A stretch of 64,000 nt of DNA from Modestobacter sp. VKM Ac-2986. Lineage in GTDB: Bacteria > Actinomycetota > Actinomycetes > Mycobacteriales > Geodermatophilaceae. The DNA lies in contig NZ_JAPVBH010000002.1 in NCBI RefSeq assembly GCF_026967795.1, positions 558,001 through 622,000 on the forward strand, written 5' to 3'. Made by a program: the position numbers and the translations under genes. A model generated the notes under the pieces. It worked only from the letters and a program-made list of their open reading frames with translations, had not been told where the DNA came from and made no database searches. Of the stretch, positions 46,803-56,348 are shown in pieces (the stretch's first letter is position 1; each line of letters starts with the position of its first letter).

Positions 46803-48368
46803 GTGACCACCCCGACCGCCGACTGGTGGCGCGAGGCGGTGTTCTACCAGGTCTACATCCGCAGCTTCGCCGACGCCTCCAGTGACGGGGTCGGCGACCT
46901 CGCCGGCATCCGGTCCCGGCTGCCGCACCTGGTCGACCTGGGCGTCGACGCGCTGTGGATCACGCCGTTCTACCCCTCGCCGATGGCCGACCACGGCTAC
47001 GACGTCGCCGACCCGCGGGACGTCGAGCCGACGTTCGGTGACCTGTCCGGCTTCGACGCCCTGCTCGCCGACGCACACGCCGCCGGCCTGAAGGTCACCG
47101 TCGACCTGGTCCCCAACCACAGCTCCGACCAGCACGTCTGGTTCCAGGAGGCGCTGGCGTCGGCGCCCGGCTCACCGGCCCGGGCCCGGTACTTCTTCCG
47201 GGACGGCCGCGGGCCCGACGGCAGCGAGCCGCCGAACAACTGGCCCTCGGTGTTCGGCGGTCCGACCTGGACCCGGGTGCCCGACGGTCAGTGGTACCTG
47301 CACATCTTCGCCCCGGAGCAGCCCGACCTGGACTTCGCCAACCCCGAGGTCGTGGCGGACCTGGAGGAGACGCTGCACTTCTGGCTGCGGCGCGGGGTCG
47401 ACGGCTTCCGGATCGACGTCGCGCACGGCATGGCCAAGCCCGACGGGCTCCCGGACATGGCGCCGGCCGAGGACACCGGCCTGTTCGCCGACGACGGCCC
47501 CGGCGACCTGCGCTTCGACCAGGACGGCGTGCACGCGGTCCACCGGCGGCTGCGGGCGGTGCTCGACCAGTACGAGGACCGGATGGCCGTCGGCGAGTGC
47601 TGGGTGTTCGACGACGAGCGGCTGGCCGCCTACCTGCGCCCCGACGAGCTGCACCTGGCCTTCAACTTCCGGCTGCTGACCGCCGACTGGGAGGCGGACT
47701 CGCTGCGCTCGGCGGTGCAGCACTCGCTGGCCGCGGTCGCGCCCACCCCCGCCCCGGCCTGCTGGGTGCTGTCCAACCACGACCGGCCGCGGCACGTCAC
47801 CCGCTACGGCGGCGGCGAGCTGGGCACCCGCCGGGCCCGGGCCGCGGCACTGCTGCAGCTGGCCCTGCCCGGGGTCGCCTACGTCTACAACGGCGACGAG
47901 CTCGGCATGCCCGACGTCGACCTGCCCGACGAGGCGCTGCAGGACCCGATCTGGGAACGCTCCGGGCACACCGAGCGCGGCCGGGACGCCTGCCGGGTCC
48001 CCGTCCCGTGGTCCGGGGACTCCCCCGCCTACGGGTTCTCCACGACGCCCGACACGTGGCTGCCCATGCCGGCGGGCTGGGGTCCGCTGACGGCCGAGGC
48101 CCAGGCCGCCGACCCGGGTTCGATGCTGTCGCTGTACCGCAGCGCGCTGGCCCTGCGGCGCAGCTCGTCGGCCTTCACCGGCGAGGACGTGCAGTGGCTG
48201 CCCGCCCCCGAGGGCGTCCTGGCCTTCCGCCGCTCCGGTGGGCTGGTGTGCCTGGTGAACCTCTCCGGCGCCCCCGTCCCGCTGCCCGAGGGCGAGGTGC
48301 TGCTGGCCAGCGAGGCGGTCGCCGACAGCACGCTGGCGGCCGACGCGGCGGTCTGGCTGCAGGGCTGA
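46803..48368 (+). CDS. aglA: GH13 alpha-glucosidase / alpha-amylase family
   Basis: Encodes 521 residues. Barrel start DWWREAVFYQVYIRSFADAS, GH13 regions GLKVTVDLVPNHSSDQH, GVDGFRIDVAHGMAK (nucleophile Asp), MAVGECWVFDD (acid/base Glu) and CWVLSNHDRPRHVT (third Asp). Cleaves alpha-glucosidic bonds in malto-oligosaccharides or related glucosides. Syntenic to Rv2471 (aglA). No signal peptide. The orphan sugar-type ABC ATPase downstream might feed it, but no permease is present. Confidence 0.93.
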   Translation: MTTPTADWWREAVFYQVYIRSFADASSDGVGDLAGIRSRLPHLVDLGVDALWITPFYPSPMADHGYDVADPRDVEPTFGDLSGFDALLADAHAAGLKVTVDLVPNHSSDQHVWFQEALASAPGSPARARYFFRDGRGPDGSEPPNNWPSVFGGPTWTRVPDGQWYLHIFAPEQPDLDFANPEVVADLEETLHFWLRRGVDGFRIDVAHGMAKPDGLPDMAPAEDTGLFADDGPGDLRFDQDGVHAVHRRLRAVLDQYEDRMAVGECWVFDDERLAAYLRPDELHLAFNFRLLTADWEADSLRSAVQHSLAAVAPTPAPACWVLSNHDRPRHVTRYGGGELGTRRARAAALLQLALPGVAYVYNGDELGMPDVDLPDEALQDPIWERSGHTERGRDACRVPVPWSGDSPAYGFSTTPDTWLPMPAGWGPLTAEAQAADPGSMLSLYRSALALRRSSSAFTGEDVQWLPAPEGVLAFRRSGGLVCLVNLSGAPVPLPEGEVLLASEAVADSTLAADAAVWLQG

Positions 48369-48380
48369 CCTGACCCGCCG

Positions 48381-48415
48381 GGCGCCTCCCGGGACCGACC
48401 GTCCCGGGAGGCGCC
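48381..48415 (+). terminator. hairpin after the GH13 gene
   Basis: A 15-bp perfect stem (48381-48395 and 48401-48415) with a 5-nt loop, 12 bases past the stop. Confidence 0.8.
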
Positions 48416-48515
48416 GCACCCCGCGGCAGGTAGCATCCGACCCGTTACGCAGCGTCGCGGGGGACGCTCGTCACCTGTCCACCAGCGTCGCTGGACCCGC
48501 CCCGGGAGGCCCGCC

Positions 48516-50033
48516 ATGACGTTGTTGCAGGTCGAGGGTGTGCAGAAGTCGTTCGGTGCCCGCCGCGTGCTGCGCGGGGTGTCGTTCACCGTCGGCGAGG
48601 GCGAGATCGTCGGACTCGTCGGCACCAACGGTGCGGGCAAGTCCACGCTCGGCGACGTGCTCGCCGGCATCACCGCCGCCGACGCCGGCACGATGACCCT
48701 GGGCGGCCGTCCGTACGCACCGCTGTCGGCCGGGGACGCCCGCGACCTGGGCATCGGCGTCGTCGAGCAGCTGGTCCGCATCGACCCGGCGCTGACCGTC
48801 GCGCAGGCGGTCTTCCGCGGCACCGCGCAGGCCGGGCGCCCCCAGGCCGAGCTGCGCGGGCCGGCGCAGGCGCTGCTGGCCGAGGTCACCCTCGACGTCG
48901 ACCCCGACACCCCGGTCGGGGAGCTGCCGCACTTCGTGCACGGGCTGGTGGAGATCGCCCGGGTCCTCGCCGAGGACACCCGGGTGGTCGTGCTCGACGA
49001 GGTGTCGGCCGCCCTGCTCCCGCTGGAGGTGACCAGCCTGCACGCCGTCGCCGGCCGGCTCAGCCGCCAGGGCCGCGGCGTGCTCTACATCAGCCACCGG
49101 CTGCCCGAGCTGCTCGCGGTGGTCGACCGGGTGCTGGTGCTGCGCGAGGGGCGGATCGCCCTGGACAGCCCGGCCGAGGAGATGGACCCGGTCCGGCTGG
49201 CCGCCGAGACCGTCGGCGAGCCGGTGCCGCTGCCCCCGGCCCGGGTGCCCGCACCGGCACGGCCGGAGACGAGCCGTCCGCCGGCGCCACGGGCCGGGGA
49301 CGAGGAGGTCGCGCTGCAGGTCCGCAACCTGCGGGTGCCCGGCGCGGTGGACGGCGTGGACCTGCTGCTGCGCCGCGGCGAGGTGATCGGGCTGACCGGG
49401 CACCGCTCCTCCGGCGTCCGCGAGATCGCCGGCGCGCTCTCCGGTGAGCTGCCCGCCGTCACCGACGAGCTGCTGCTGCACGGCGAGCCACGGCAGCTGA
49501 GCACGGCTGCGGGTGACGGGGCGCTGCAGCTGCCGGTCTACCGCGCCGACGACGACGCCTACGGGGTGGACCCCGGCGAGACGATCGCCCGCACGCTCAC
49601 CCAGGAGGCCTGGGGCACGCTCAGCGACCTGCACAAGGAGATCGCCACGCTGCGCAGCGTGATCCGCACGGTGCACCAGCTGGACGTCAAGACCCTCAGC
49701 ATCCGCACCGTGTTCGGCGCGCTGTCCGGCGGCGACCAGCACAAGCTGGCCCTGGCCCGGTGGATGGCCTCGGCACGCGACGTCGTCGTCCTGCACGAGC
49801 CCACCCGCGGCCTGGACGTCCGCGCCCGGCAGCAGGTGCGCCAGCTGCTGGACGACGCCACGCAGCACGGGACGTCCGTGGTCGTCGTGTCCGTGGACCC
49901 CGACGAGCTGGCCGAGTGCTGCGACCGCATCGGCATCGTCTCCGGTGGCCGCGTCACCCGGTGGATCGAGGCCGGCGACCTGGCCGTCGAGACCGTCCGC
50001 GCCCGGATCCTCGAGGCCGCCACCGCCGCGTGA
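48516..50033 (+). CDS. sugar-type ABC transporter ATP-binding protein, orphan
   Basis: Encodes 505 residues with two fused ATPase domains like RbsA/MglA. First domain: GLVGTNGAGKSTLGDVLAGI (Walker A) and VVVLDEVSAALL (Walker B), but the signature loop is changed (LPHFVHGLVEIAR). Second domain: the Walker A is broken (GHRSSGVREIAG, no GKS/T), while ALSGGDQHKLALARW and VVVLHEPTRGLDVRARQQVR are intact. Half-active ABC2 is usual for this group. No permease or binding protein gene is adjacent, so it must work with distant partners or has another role. Confidence 0.9.
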   Translation: MTLLQVEGVQKSFGARRVLRGVSFTVGEGEIVGLVGTNGAGKSTLGDVLAGITAADAGTMTLGGRPYAPLSAGDARDLGIGVVEQLVRIDPALTVAQAVFRGTAQAGRPQAELRGPAQALLAEVTLDVDPDTPVGELPHFVHGLVEIARVLAEDTRVVVLDEVSAALLPLEVTSLHAVAGRLSRQGRGVLYISHRLPELLAVVDRVLVLREGRIALDSPAEEMDPVRLAAETVGEPVPLPPARVPAPARPETSRPPAPRAGDEEVALQVRNLRVPGAVDGVDLLLRRGEVIGLTGHRSSGVREIAGALSGELPAVTDELLLHGEPRQLSTAAGDGALQLPVYRADDDAYGVDPGETIARTLTQEAWGTLSDLHKEIATLRSVIRTVHQLDVKTLSIRTVFGALSGGDQHKLALARWMASARDVVVLHEPTRGLDVRARQQVRQLLDDATQHGTSVVVVSVDPDELAECCDRIGIVSGGRVTRWIEAGDLAVETVRARILEAATAA

Positions 50034-50067
50034 CCGCGGTGCCGCCCGCATGGGGCGGCACCGCGGT
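50033..50067 (+). terminator. hairpin at the end of the ABC ATPase gene
   Basis: A 15-bp perfect stem (50033-50047 and 50053-50067) with loop GCATG. It begins at the last base of the stop codon. Confidence 0.75.
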
Positions 50068-50070
50068 GAG

Positions 50071-50131
50071 GCCCCGCTGCAGGGTCCCGCCGCGAGCGTG
50101 CGAGTGGTGGGGGCAGCGGGGTCCTGCGTCA
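50071..50131. repeat. covarying hairpin repeat, copy C
   Basis: Core CAGGGTCCCGCCGCGAGC (50080-50097), then GCGAGTGGTGGGGG, and GGGTCCTGCGTCAG. The outer variable stem here is CCCCGCTG (50072-50079) with CAGCGGGG (50114-50121), different in sequence from copy A but still paired. Lies at the convergent junction of the ABC ATPase and roadblock genes and covers the latter's stop. Confidence 0.75.
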
Positions 50132-50755
50132 GACGGCGACGCCCGCGGCGACCGACCGCAGCTTGTGCCGGGCCAGCGCCAGGTTCGCCGTCGTCCGGTT
50201 GAGCACCAGGTAGATGAACAGGCCGGCGTTGCCCTGGCCGCGCAGCACGTTGATCAGGTGGTACTGGCCCTGCAGGGTGATCAGGACGTCCTCGATCTCG
50301 TCCTTGAGCTCGAGGTCGGAGATCGTCCGCAGCTTCGCGCGCACCACGTTGGAGTTCCCGGCGGCCGCGACGTTGAGGTCGAAGCCGGGGTTGCCGCCGG
50401 TCGCGAGGGCCATGCCGCTGTCGATGTCGACGATCGCGGCGCCGGTGGCACCGTCGATGGCGAGCAGGTCGGCGATGACGTTGTCGAGCTGGGCCACGGT
50501 GGGGGCTCCTGTCGTTGTCGTGACGGTGGGCAGCGGGTCGCTGTCCCCCGGGTCGGGAGCTGACCGGGGCGGGTCGTCGTGCACGGGGTCCCCGGCCGGC
50601 GGAGCCGTCTCGTCGGGGGCGGGCGCGGCAGGTGCGCGGTCGGGTCCGGAGCCGTCGTCGGGCGCCGGGTCCGGTGACCGCAGGGCTCCCCCGAGGGGGT
50701 CCTGCGGTGCGGGGCGCCCCCACGACAGCAGCGACGACCACCACCCGGTTGCCAT
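50129..50755 (-). CDS. roadblock/LC7 domain protein with Pro-rich N-terminus
   Basis: Encodes 208 residues from ATG 50755. Residues 1-85 are Pro/Asp/Ala-rich and disordered in look (APDDGSGPDRAPAAPAPDE). The rest is a roadblock/LC7 fold: VAQLDNVIADLLAIDGATGA, AIVDIDSGMALATGGNPGFD and LNVLRGQGNAGLFIYLVLNR. In actinobacteria such domains usually sit in CvnABCD operons with a GTPase; no GTPase gene is here. Presumed scaffold or GTPase modulator. Confidence 0.85.
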   Translation of the reverse strand: MATGWWSSLLSWGRPAPQDPLGGALRSPDPAPDDGSGPDRAPAAPAPDETAPPAGDPVHDDPPRSAPDPGDSDPLPTVTTTTGAPTVAQLDNVIADLLAIDGATGAAIVDIDSGMALATGGNPGFDLNVAAAGNSNVVRAKLRTISDLELKDEIEDVLITLQGQYHLINVLRGQGNAGLFIYLVLNRTTANLALARHKLRSVAAGVAV

Positions 50756-51003
50756 GCCGTGATCCACCTTCGCCGAGGGGCTCTGGACCTCAGCGAACAC
50801 GTCGGCGGCTGGCCGGGCAAACCGACGGACGTATCTGCAGGTGAGCGGGCAGGTACGCACCGCGACCGCTCCCGGTGTGCCCGAGGCCGCCGCCGAGGCG
50901 CCGTCGCGGCCGTCCCGACCGGCGGTCCGGAACCCGGCCGGATAGGGCAGACTCTCTGCCGTTCGACGGTGCGCTGCGCCGTCCCGCACTCCCAGGAGGA
51001 CCC

Positions 51004-51600
51004 GTGGCCACTGCCTCGATGCCCGCGCTGCCGATGCGCCCGCTCGTGCTCGCCGACCTCGTCCCGGCCGTCCGTGCCCGCAACGTGGTCCTGGTCGCCT
51101 TCGGCGTGCTGTTCACCGCGCTGCTGGCCCAGGTGTCGGTCCCGGTGCCCGGGTCGCCGGTGCCCATCACCGGCCAGACGCTCGCCGTGGTGCTCACCGC
51201 GGCCAGCCTCGGCCCGGTCCGCGGCGTCGCCGTGCAGGCGTTCTACATCCTGGCCGCGCTGGTCGGGCTGCCGTTCTACTCCGAGGCCAGCGGCGGCGTC
51301 GACGTCGTCTTCGGCGCCACCGGCGGCTACGTGGTCGGCTTCATCCCCGCCGCGTACCTGATCGGCATGGCCGCCCGCCGGGGCATGGACCGGCAGCCGC
51401 TCAAGGCCGCTCCGCTCTTCGTCGCCGGCCAGGCCGTGATCTTCGCCGTCGGTGTCCCGTGGCTGGCCGTCAGCACCGGCATGTCGGCCGGCCAGGCGCT
51501 GGACGCGGGCTTCTACCCGTTCATCGTCGGTGGCCTGGTCAAGGCCGTCGTCGCCGCCGGCGTGCTCGGTGGTGCCTGGCGGCTCGCCCGGCGCAGCTGA
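51004..51600 (+). CDS. bioY: biotin transporter BioY
   Basis: Encodes 198 residues from GTG 51004 with AGGAGG six bases upstream. S-component of an ECF-type biotin importer: six helices including NVVLVAFGVLFTALLAQVSV, PVPGSPVPITGQTLAVVLTA, LVGLPFYSEASGGVDVVFGA and GYVVGFIPAAYLIGM. No ECF ATPase or BioN gene is adjacent, so it would use a shared module or act alone. The 247-base divergent region from the roadblock gene may hold a BirA/BioR-type operator; none was recognised. Confidence 0.93.
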   Translation: MATASMPALPMRPLVLADLVPAVRARNVVLVAFGVLFTALLAQVSVPVPGSPVPITGQTLAVVLTAASLGPVRGVAVQAFYILAALVGLPFYSEASGGVDVVFGATGGYVVGFIPAAYLIGMAARRGMDRQPLKAAPLFVAGQAVIFAVGVPWLAVSTGMSAGQALDAGFYPFIVGGLVKAVVAAGVLGGAWRLARRS

Positions 51601-51613
51601 CCGCACCGCACCC

Positions 51614-51653
51614 CGACCGCCCCGCTGCCGAGCACCTGGCAGCGGGGCGGTCG
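51614..51653 (+). terminator. bioY terminator hairpin
   Basis: A 16-bp perfect stem (51614-51629 and 51638-51653) with an 8-nt loop, 13 bases past the bioY stop. Confidence 0.8.
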
Positions 51654-51748
51654 TCGTTCCGGACGACGACGGGCGCCGCCGTCCGCCGCTCGACGACACC
51701 GCCGGGCGTGGACCCGGGGCGCCACGTGGTGCGTGCCGACCGGCGGGC

Positions 51749-52162
51749 TCAGGCCGGCGCGTCCTCGGTGTAGCGGGCCAGGAAGACCTTCTCCTCCGGG
51801 GTGAGCCGGCGCGGCCGGTTCGTGGCGAAGTCGAAGGTGACCAGCACCGTGCTGCCGGTGACGGCGAGCTGCCCGTGGTCGAGGAGCTCGTAGTGGCAGG
51901 TGAAGGCCGCCGACCGGACGCCGGACACCCAGATCTGCACCTGCAGCGGCTCGGCGTCGTAGACGACCGGGCGCTTGTAGGTGATCTCGTGGCTGGCCAC
52001 CACGATGCCCCGGCGCAGGCCGGTCTTCTCGTCGTGGGTGGGCTGGTCGAAGAACAGGTCCACCCGGGCGGTCTCGAAGTAGCCGAGGAAGGCCACGTTG
52101 TTGACGTGCTGGTAGGCGTCCATGTCCGACCAGCGCATGGGGACCGCCACGGTGTGCCTCAC
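51749..52162 (-). CDS. acyl-CoA thioesterase (hot-dog fold, 4HBT type)
   Basis: Encodes 137 residues from GTG 52162 (GTG 52171 also possible). Hot-dog signature: VPMRWSDMDAYQHVNNVAFL with catalytic Asp, then GIVVASHEITYKRPVVYDAE and LVTFDFATNRPRRLTPEEK. Cleaves acyl-CoA thioesters; chain length unknown. Counterpart of Rv2475c in M. tuberculosis, near ettA and ssb as here. Divergent from the phosphatase-like gene. Confidence 0.92.
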   Translation of the reverse strand: MRHTVAVPMRWSDMDAYQHVNNVAFLGYFETARVDLFFDQPTHDEKTGLRRGIVVASHEITYKRPVVYDAEPLQVQIWVSGVRSAAFTCHYELLDHGQLAVTGSTVLVTFDFATNRPRRLTPEEKVFLARYTEDAPA

Positions 52163-52264
52163 CCGCGCCACCCTGCCAGCCCGGTGCGCGGGCACCGCAC
52201 GACGGGTCCGGTCCGGCGCTCCGCACGCCCGGTCCGGGCGGCCGCGCGCCCCTACGCTGCCGGC

Positions 52265-52693
52265 ATGGTCGAGGGCTGGGACGACGGGACGCCCGGCGTG
52301 CTGGTCCTGCCGTCGGGACGGCGGGTGCGCGGGCGGGGCCTGGGCGCGCCGCTGCCGCCCGGCCCGGTGCCCACGTTCGGGCTGTACCTGCTGGGCCGCC
52401 GCCCGGAGCCGCTGCCGTGGGAGCACCGCTGGGTGCGCTGGCCGGACTTCCGGCTGCCGCGGGACCCGGTGCTGCTGCGCGCGGAGCTGGCGCAGGTGTG
52501 GGAGCGGGCGGCCGGCGAGCGCGTGGAGGTGGCCTGCTGGGGCGGGACCGGACGCACCGGCACGGCGCTGGCCTGCCTCGCCGTCCTCGACGGTGTGCCC
52601 GCGGCCGACGCGGTGGCCCACGTGCGCGCCCACTACCGCCCCCGCGCGGTCGAGACCCCGGCCCAGCGCCGGTTCGTCGCGCGGTTCGGGTGA
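52265..52693 (+). CDS. protein-tyrosine phosphatase-like protein
   Basis: Encodes 142 residues from ATG 52265. The P-loop CWGGTGRTGTALACLAVLDG fits CX5R(S/T). Before it lie YLLGRRPEPLPWEHRWVRWP and VLLRAELAQVWERA; after it VAHVRAHYRPRAVETPAQRR, typical of the short swiss-army-knife-type tyrosine phosphatase group. Substrate unknown. Takes the place where M. tuberculosis has other genes next to the thioesterase. Confidence 0.82.
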   Translation: MVEGWDDGTPGVLVLPSGRRVRGRGLGAPLPPGPVPTFGLYLLGRRPEPLPWEHRWVRWPDFRLPRDPVLLRAELAQVWERAAGERVEVACWGGTGRTGTALACLAVLDGVPAADAVAHVRAHYRPRAVETPAQRRFVARFG

Positions 52694-52750
52694 CGCGGCC
52701 CGACCCTGCCGGTGCGGGCGTCCCACCCGGGGTGGGGTCCACGAGACGCC

Positions 52751-52786
52751 GACGGCCGGCCGGAGCGTGAGCTCCGACCGGCCGTC
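52751..52786. terminator. hairpin between the phosphatase-like and ettA genes
   Basis: Two 16-nt arms (52751-52766 and 52771-52786) with one mismatch and loop GTGA, between two convergent stops. The rest of 52694-52894 has no gene seen. Confidence 0.6.
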
Positions 52787-52894
52787 ATGACGTGCTGCCC
52801 TGCCCGCGAGCAAGAGGATGGGCGCGGTCGGACCCCGTCCGGGCTCCACCCCGTAGGTGCGCGGGGTGAGGAGGACGAGGTCCGCCGACCCCGA

Positions 52895-54565
<1,671 letters not shown>

Positions 54566-54593
54566 GAGGTCGGTGCCTTCCGTCGGTGAGGGG

Positions 54594-54640
54594 GCAGGGC
54601 GGGGCAGCCGTTCCCGGCGTCCACCGGCCCCGCCCCCTGC
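54594..54640 (-). terminator. imperfect hairpin between ssb and ettA
   Basis: GCAGGGCGGGGC (54594-54605) can pair with the G/C-complement at 54627-54640 with a bulge. It lies between ssb stop and ettA start and may reduce read-through. Confidence 0.35.
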
Positions 54641-54673
54641 GTTCTCAGCTCCGATCCTCCCAGTCCGGGAGGC

Positions 54674-55204
54674 TCACGTCAGCGCCGGCACCGCGGCACG
54701 GTCGCCGGTGAGGTCGGAGTCCACCTCGGAGAACGCCGCCTCCCCCTCGATGTAGTCCGTGGGCCGGTCGGCCCAGGGGTCCTCGGCCGGCGGCTCCGCA
54801 GCGACGTCGTCCGGGACCCCGGGAGGCGCGGCCTGGGTGACCGGCCGCGCGGACCGGCGGAACTCGGCGGTCCCGCGGGTCAGGTCCGGGCCGACGTGCG
54901 CGGCGCGGATCTGCGGCCGGCTGCGGCGGCCCTGCTCGCTGTCCCAGGAGTGCGTGTACAGCTCACCGCGGACCACGACCGGGTCGCCCTTGCTCAGGGT
55001 GTGCGAGACGTTGCCGCCCAGCTCGCCCCAGCACTCGACGTCGACGAAGAAGGTGCGGTTGTCGGTCCAGGCCTGCGTCTCCCGGTCGAACCGGCGCGAC
55101 GTGGAGGCCATGCGGAAGTTGGTCACGCCGTCCCCGCTGGGCAGCCGGCTGCGCTGCGGTGAGTTGACGATGTTGCCGACGACGGTGATCAGGCACTCGT
55201 TCAC
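54674..55204 (-). CDS. ssb: single-stranded DNA-binding protein, second paralogue
   Basis: Encodes 176 residues from GTG 55204 with GGAGG six bases upstream. OB fold: NECLITVVGNIVNSPQRSRL, VTNFRMASTSRRFDRETQAW, RTFFVDVECWGELGGNV and GDPVVVRGELYTHSWDSEQG. The tail lacks the usual acidic DDDIPF end (ends DLTGDRAAVPALT). It is not in an rpsF-ssb-rpsR operon, so it is the actinobacterial paralogue (SsbB type; Rv2478c in M. tuberculosis, next to the ABC-F gene as here), linked with competence or chromosome segregation in Streptomyces. Confidence 0.9.
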   Translation of the reverse strand: MNECLITVVGNIVNSPQRSRLPSGDGVTNFRMASTSRRFDRETQAWTDNRTFFVDVECWGELGGNVSHTLSKGDPVVVRGELYTHSWDSEQGRRSRPQIRAAHVGPDLTRGTAEFRRSARPVTQAAPPGVPDDVAAEPPAEDPWADRPTDYIEGEAAFSEVDSDLTGDRAAVPALT

Positions 55205-55442
55205 GGTGCTCCTCCGATGGGTGGGCCCGGCGACCTGCCGGGGATGCCACCACCGTGCTGTCCGGGTGCCGCCCGGGACAGCGGTCCGGCCCGCTTGTGG
55301 AGGAACCGGCCGGGTGTGGACGGCGGCCGGCGGAGGACCGACCCGCAGCACTACGTGCGACCCGCCGAACGCACCGGACGCGGTGGGCACCCCGGGTTCG
55401 TCCCGCTCGGCGGCGCGCGCGATGCGATGATGCGGGCCGCGA

Positions 55443-55515
55443 GCGCCCGTAGCTCAGTGGACAGAGCAGGTGCCTTCTAAGCACTTGGTCGCAGGTTCGA
55501 TCCCTGCCGGGCGCG
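55443..55515 (+). tRNA. tRNA-Arg (UCU)
   Basis: 73-nt cloverleaf: acceptor GCGCCCG/CGGGCGC, anticodon loop CTTCTAA (UCU), T-loop TTCGATC, discriminator G. CCA not encoded. It reads AGA/AGG codons, which are rare in this genome's core but appear in the island. Confidence 0.95.
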
Positions 55516-55572
55516 CTCCCCACCGCGCGCCACGGACGCGTCGGCACACCCGGCGGCGGGTAGAGCCCGGGC

Positions 55573-56121
55573 ATGAGCTCACCGACCCCCTCCCCCACCG
55601 GCCACACCCCCGAGGGCGGCGTGCTCGTGGGCAGCGAAGACGCGCGCCGCACGCTCGTCCTGTTCGAGGACCCGCAGTGCCCCTACTGCCGCCAGTCCGA
55701 GGACGCCACCGGCGACGTGCTCCGGCGCGAGATCTCCTCGGGCTCGGTCTCCGTCGAGTACCGGATGCGCAGCTTCCTCGGCCCCGAGTCGGTCCGGGCG
55801 AACAACGCCCTGGCCCTGGCCGCCGAGGCCGGCCACTTCGACCAGCTCCGCCGTGAGCTGTTCGCCCACCAGCCGGCCGAGCAGACCGGCGGCTTCACCA
55901 CCGACGAGCTCGTCGAACTGGGCCGCAGGGCCGGCCTGACCACCCCCGAGTTCGTGTCCGGTGTGCGGGAGGGCCGCCACGTCGACTGGGTGGTCGAGCG
56001 GGAGGAGGCCTTCCTGGCCCAGGACCCCGACGGCACCCCGCAGGCACAGCTGGACGGCGAGTGGGTCGACGCGCAGGTCCTCTACGACCCCGAGGCGCTG
56101 GGCGCGCTGGTCCGCGGCTGA
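55573..56121 (+). CDS. cytoplasmic DsbA-family thioredoxin-fold protein
   Basis: Encodes 182 residues. Thioredoxin fold with active site LVLFEDPQCPYCRQSEDATG (CPYC) and helical insert (FTTDELVELGRRAGLTTPEF). No signal peptide or lipobox, so a cytoplasmic disulfide or glutathione/mycothiol-type oxidoreductase is likely rather than an exported DsbA. No partner genes nearby. Confidence 0.88.
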   Translation: MSSPTPSPTGHTPEGGVLVGSEDARRTLVLFEDPQCPYCRQSEDATGDVLRREISSGSVSVEYRMRSFLGPESVRANNALALAAEAGHFDQLRRELFAHQPAEQTGGFTTDELVELGRRAGLTTPEFVSGVREGRHVDWVVEREEAFLAQDPDGTPQAQLDGEWVDAQVLYDPEALGALVRG

Positions 56122-56146
56122 CCCGCGGCGGCCGGCTGGCGCGCGG

Positions 56147-56257
56147 TCAGCCGGCCTCGGCCGGGTCGGGGTGCGCGGCCAGGAACCGCTCGGCCTGACG
56201 GCCGTCCCGCTCCAACGCCCAGGTCAGCGAGGCGAGCAGGCCGACGACCACCCCCAT
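56147..56257 (-). CDS. possible 36-aa small protein
   Basis: ATG 56257 opens MGVVVGLLASLTWALERDGR followed by QAERFLAAHPDPAEAG. The sequence looks protein-like: a short hydrophobic helix then an amphipathic one. GGGAG lies upstream within the direct repeats at 56271. There is no homology I know. It may be noise. Confidence 0.25.
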   Translation of the reverse strand: MGVVVGLLASLTWALERDGRQAERFLAAHPDPAEAG

Positions 56258-56270
56258 CGGGTGCCGCTCC

Positions 56271-56303
56271 CAGGCAACTCCCAGGGCGTGCAGGCAACTC
56301 CCA
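56271..56303. promoter_or_regulatory. two perfect 13-bp direct repeats with 20-bp period
   Basis: CAGGCAACTCCCA occurs at 56271-56283 and 56291-56303, centre spacing 20 bases, about two helical turns, 46 bases before the HtrA-like gene. Direct repeats on one DNA face are typical of OmpR-type regulator sites; which regulator is unknown. Confidence 0.5.
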
Positions 56304-56348
56304 ACCGGCGCACAGCCCCCGCTGGGTCCCGGGCGGTCCACTCGTCCC

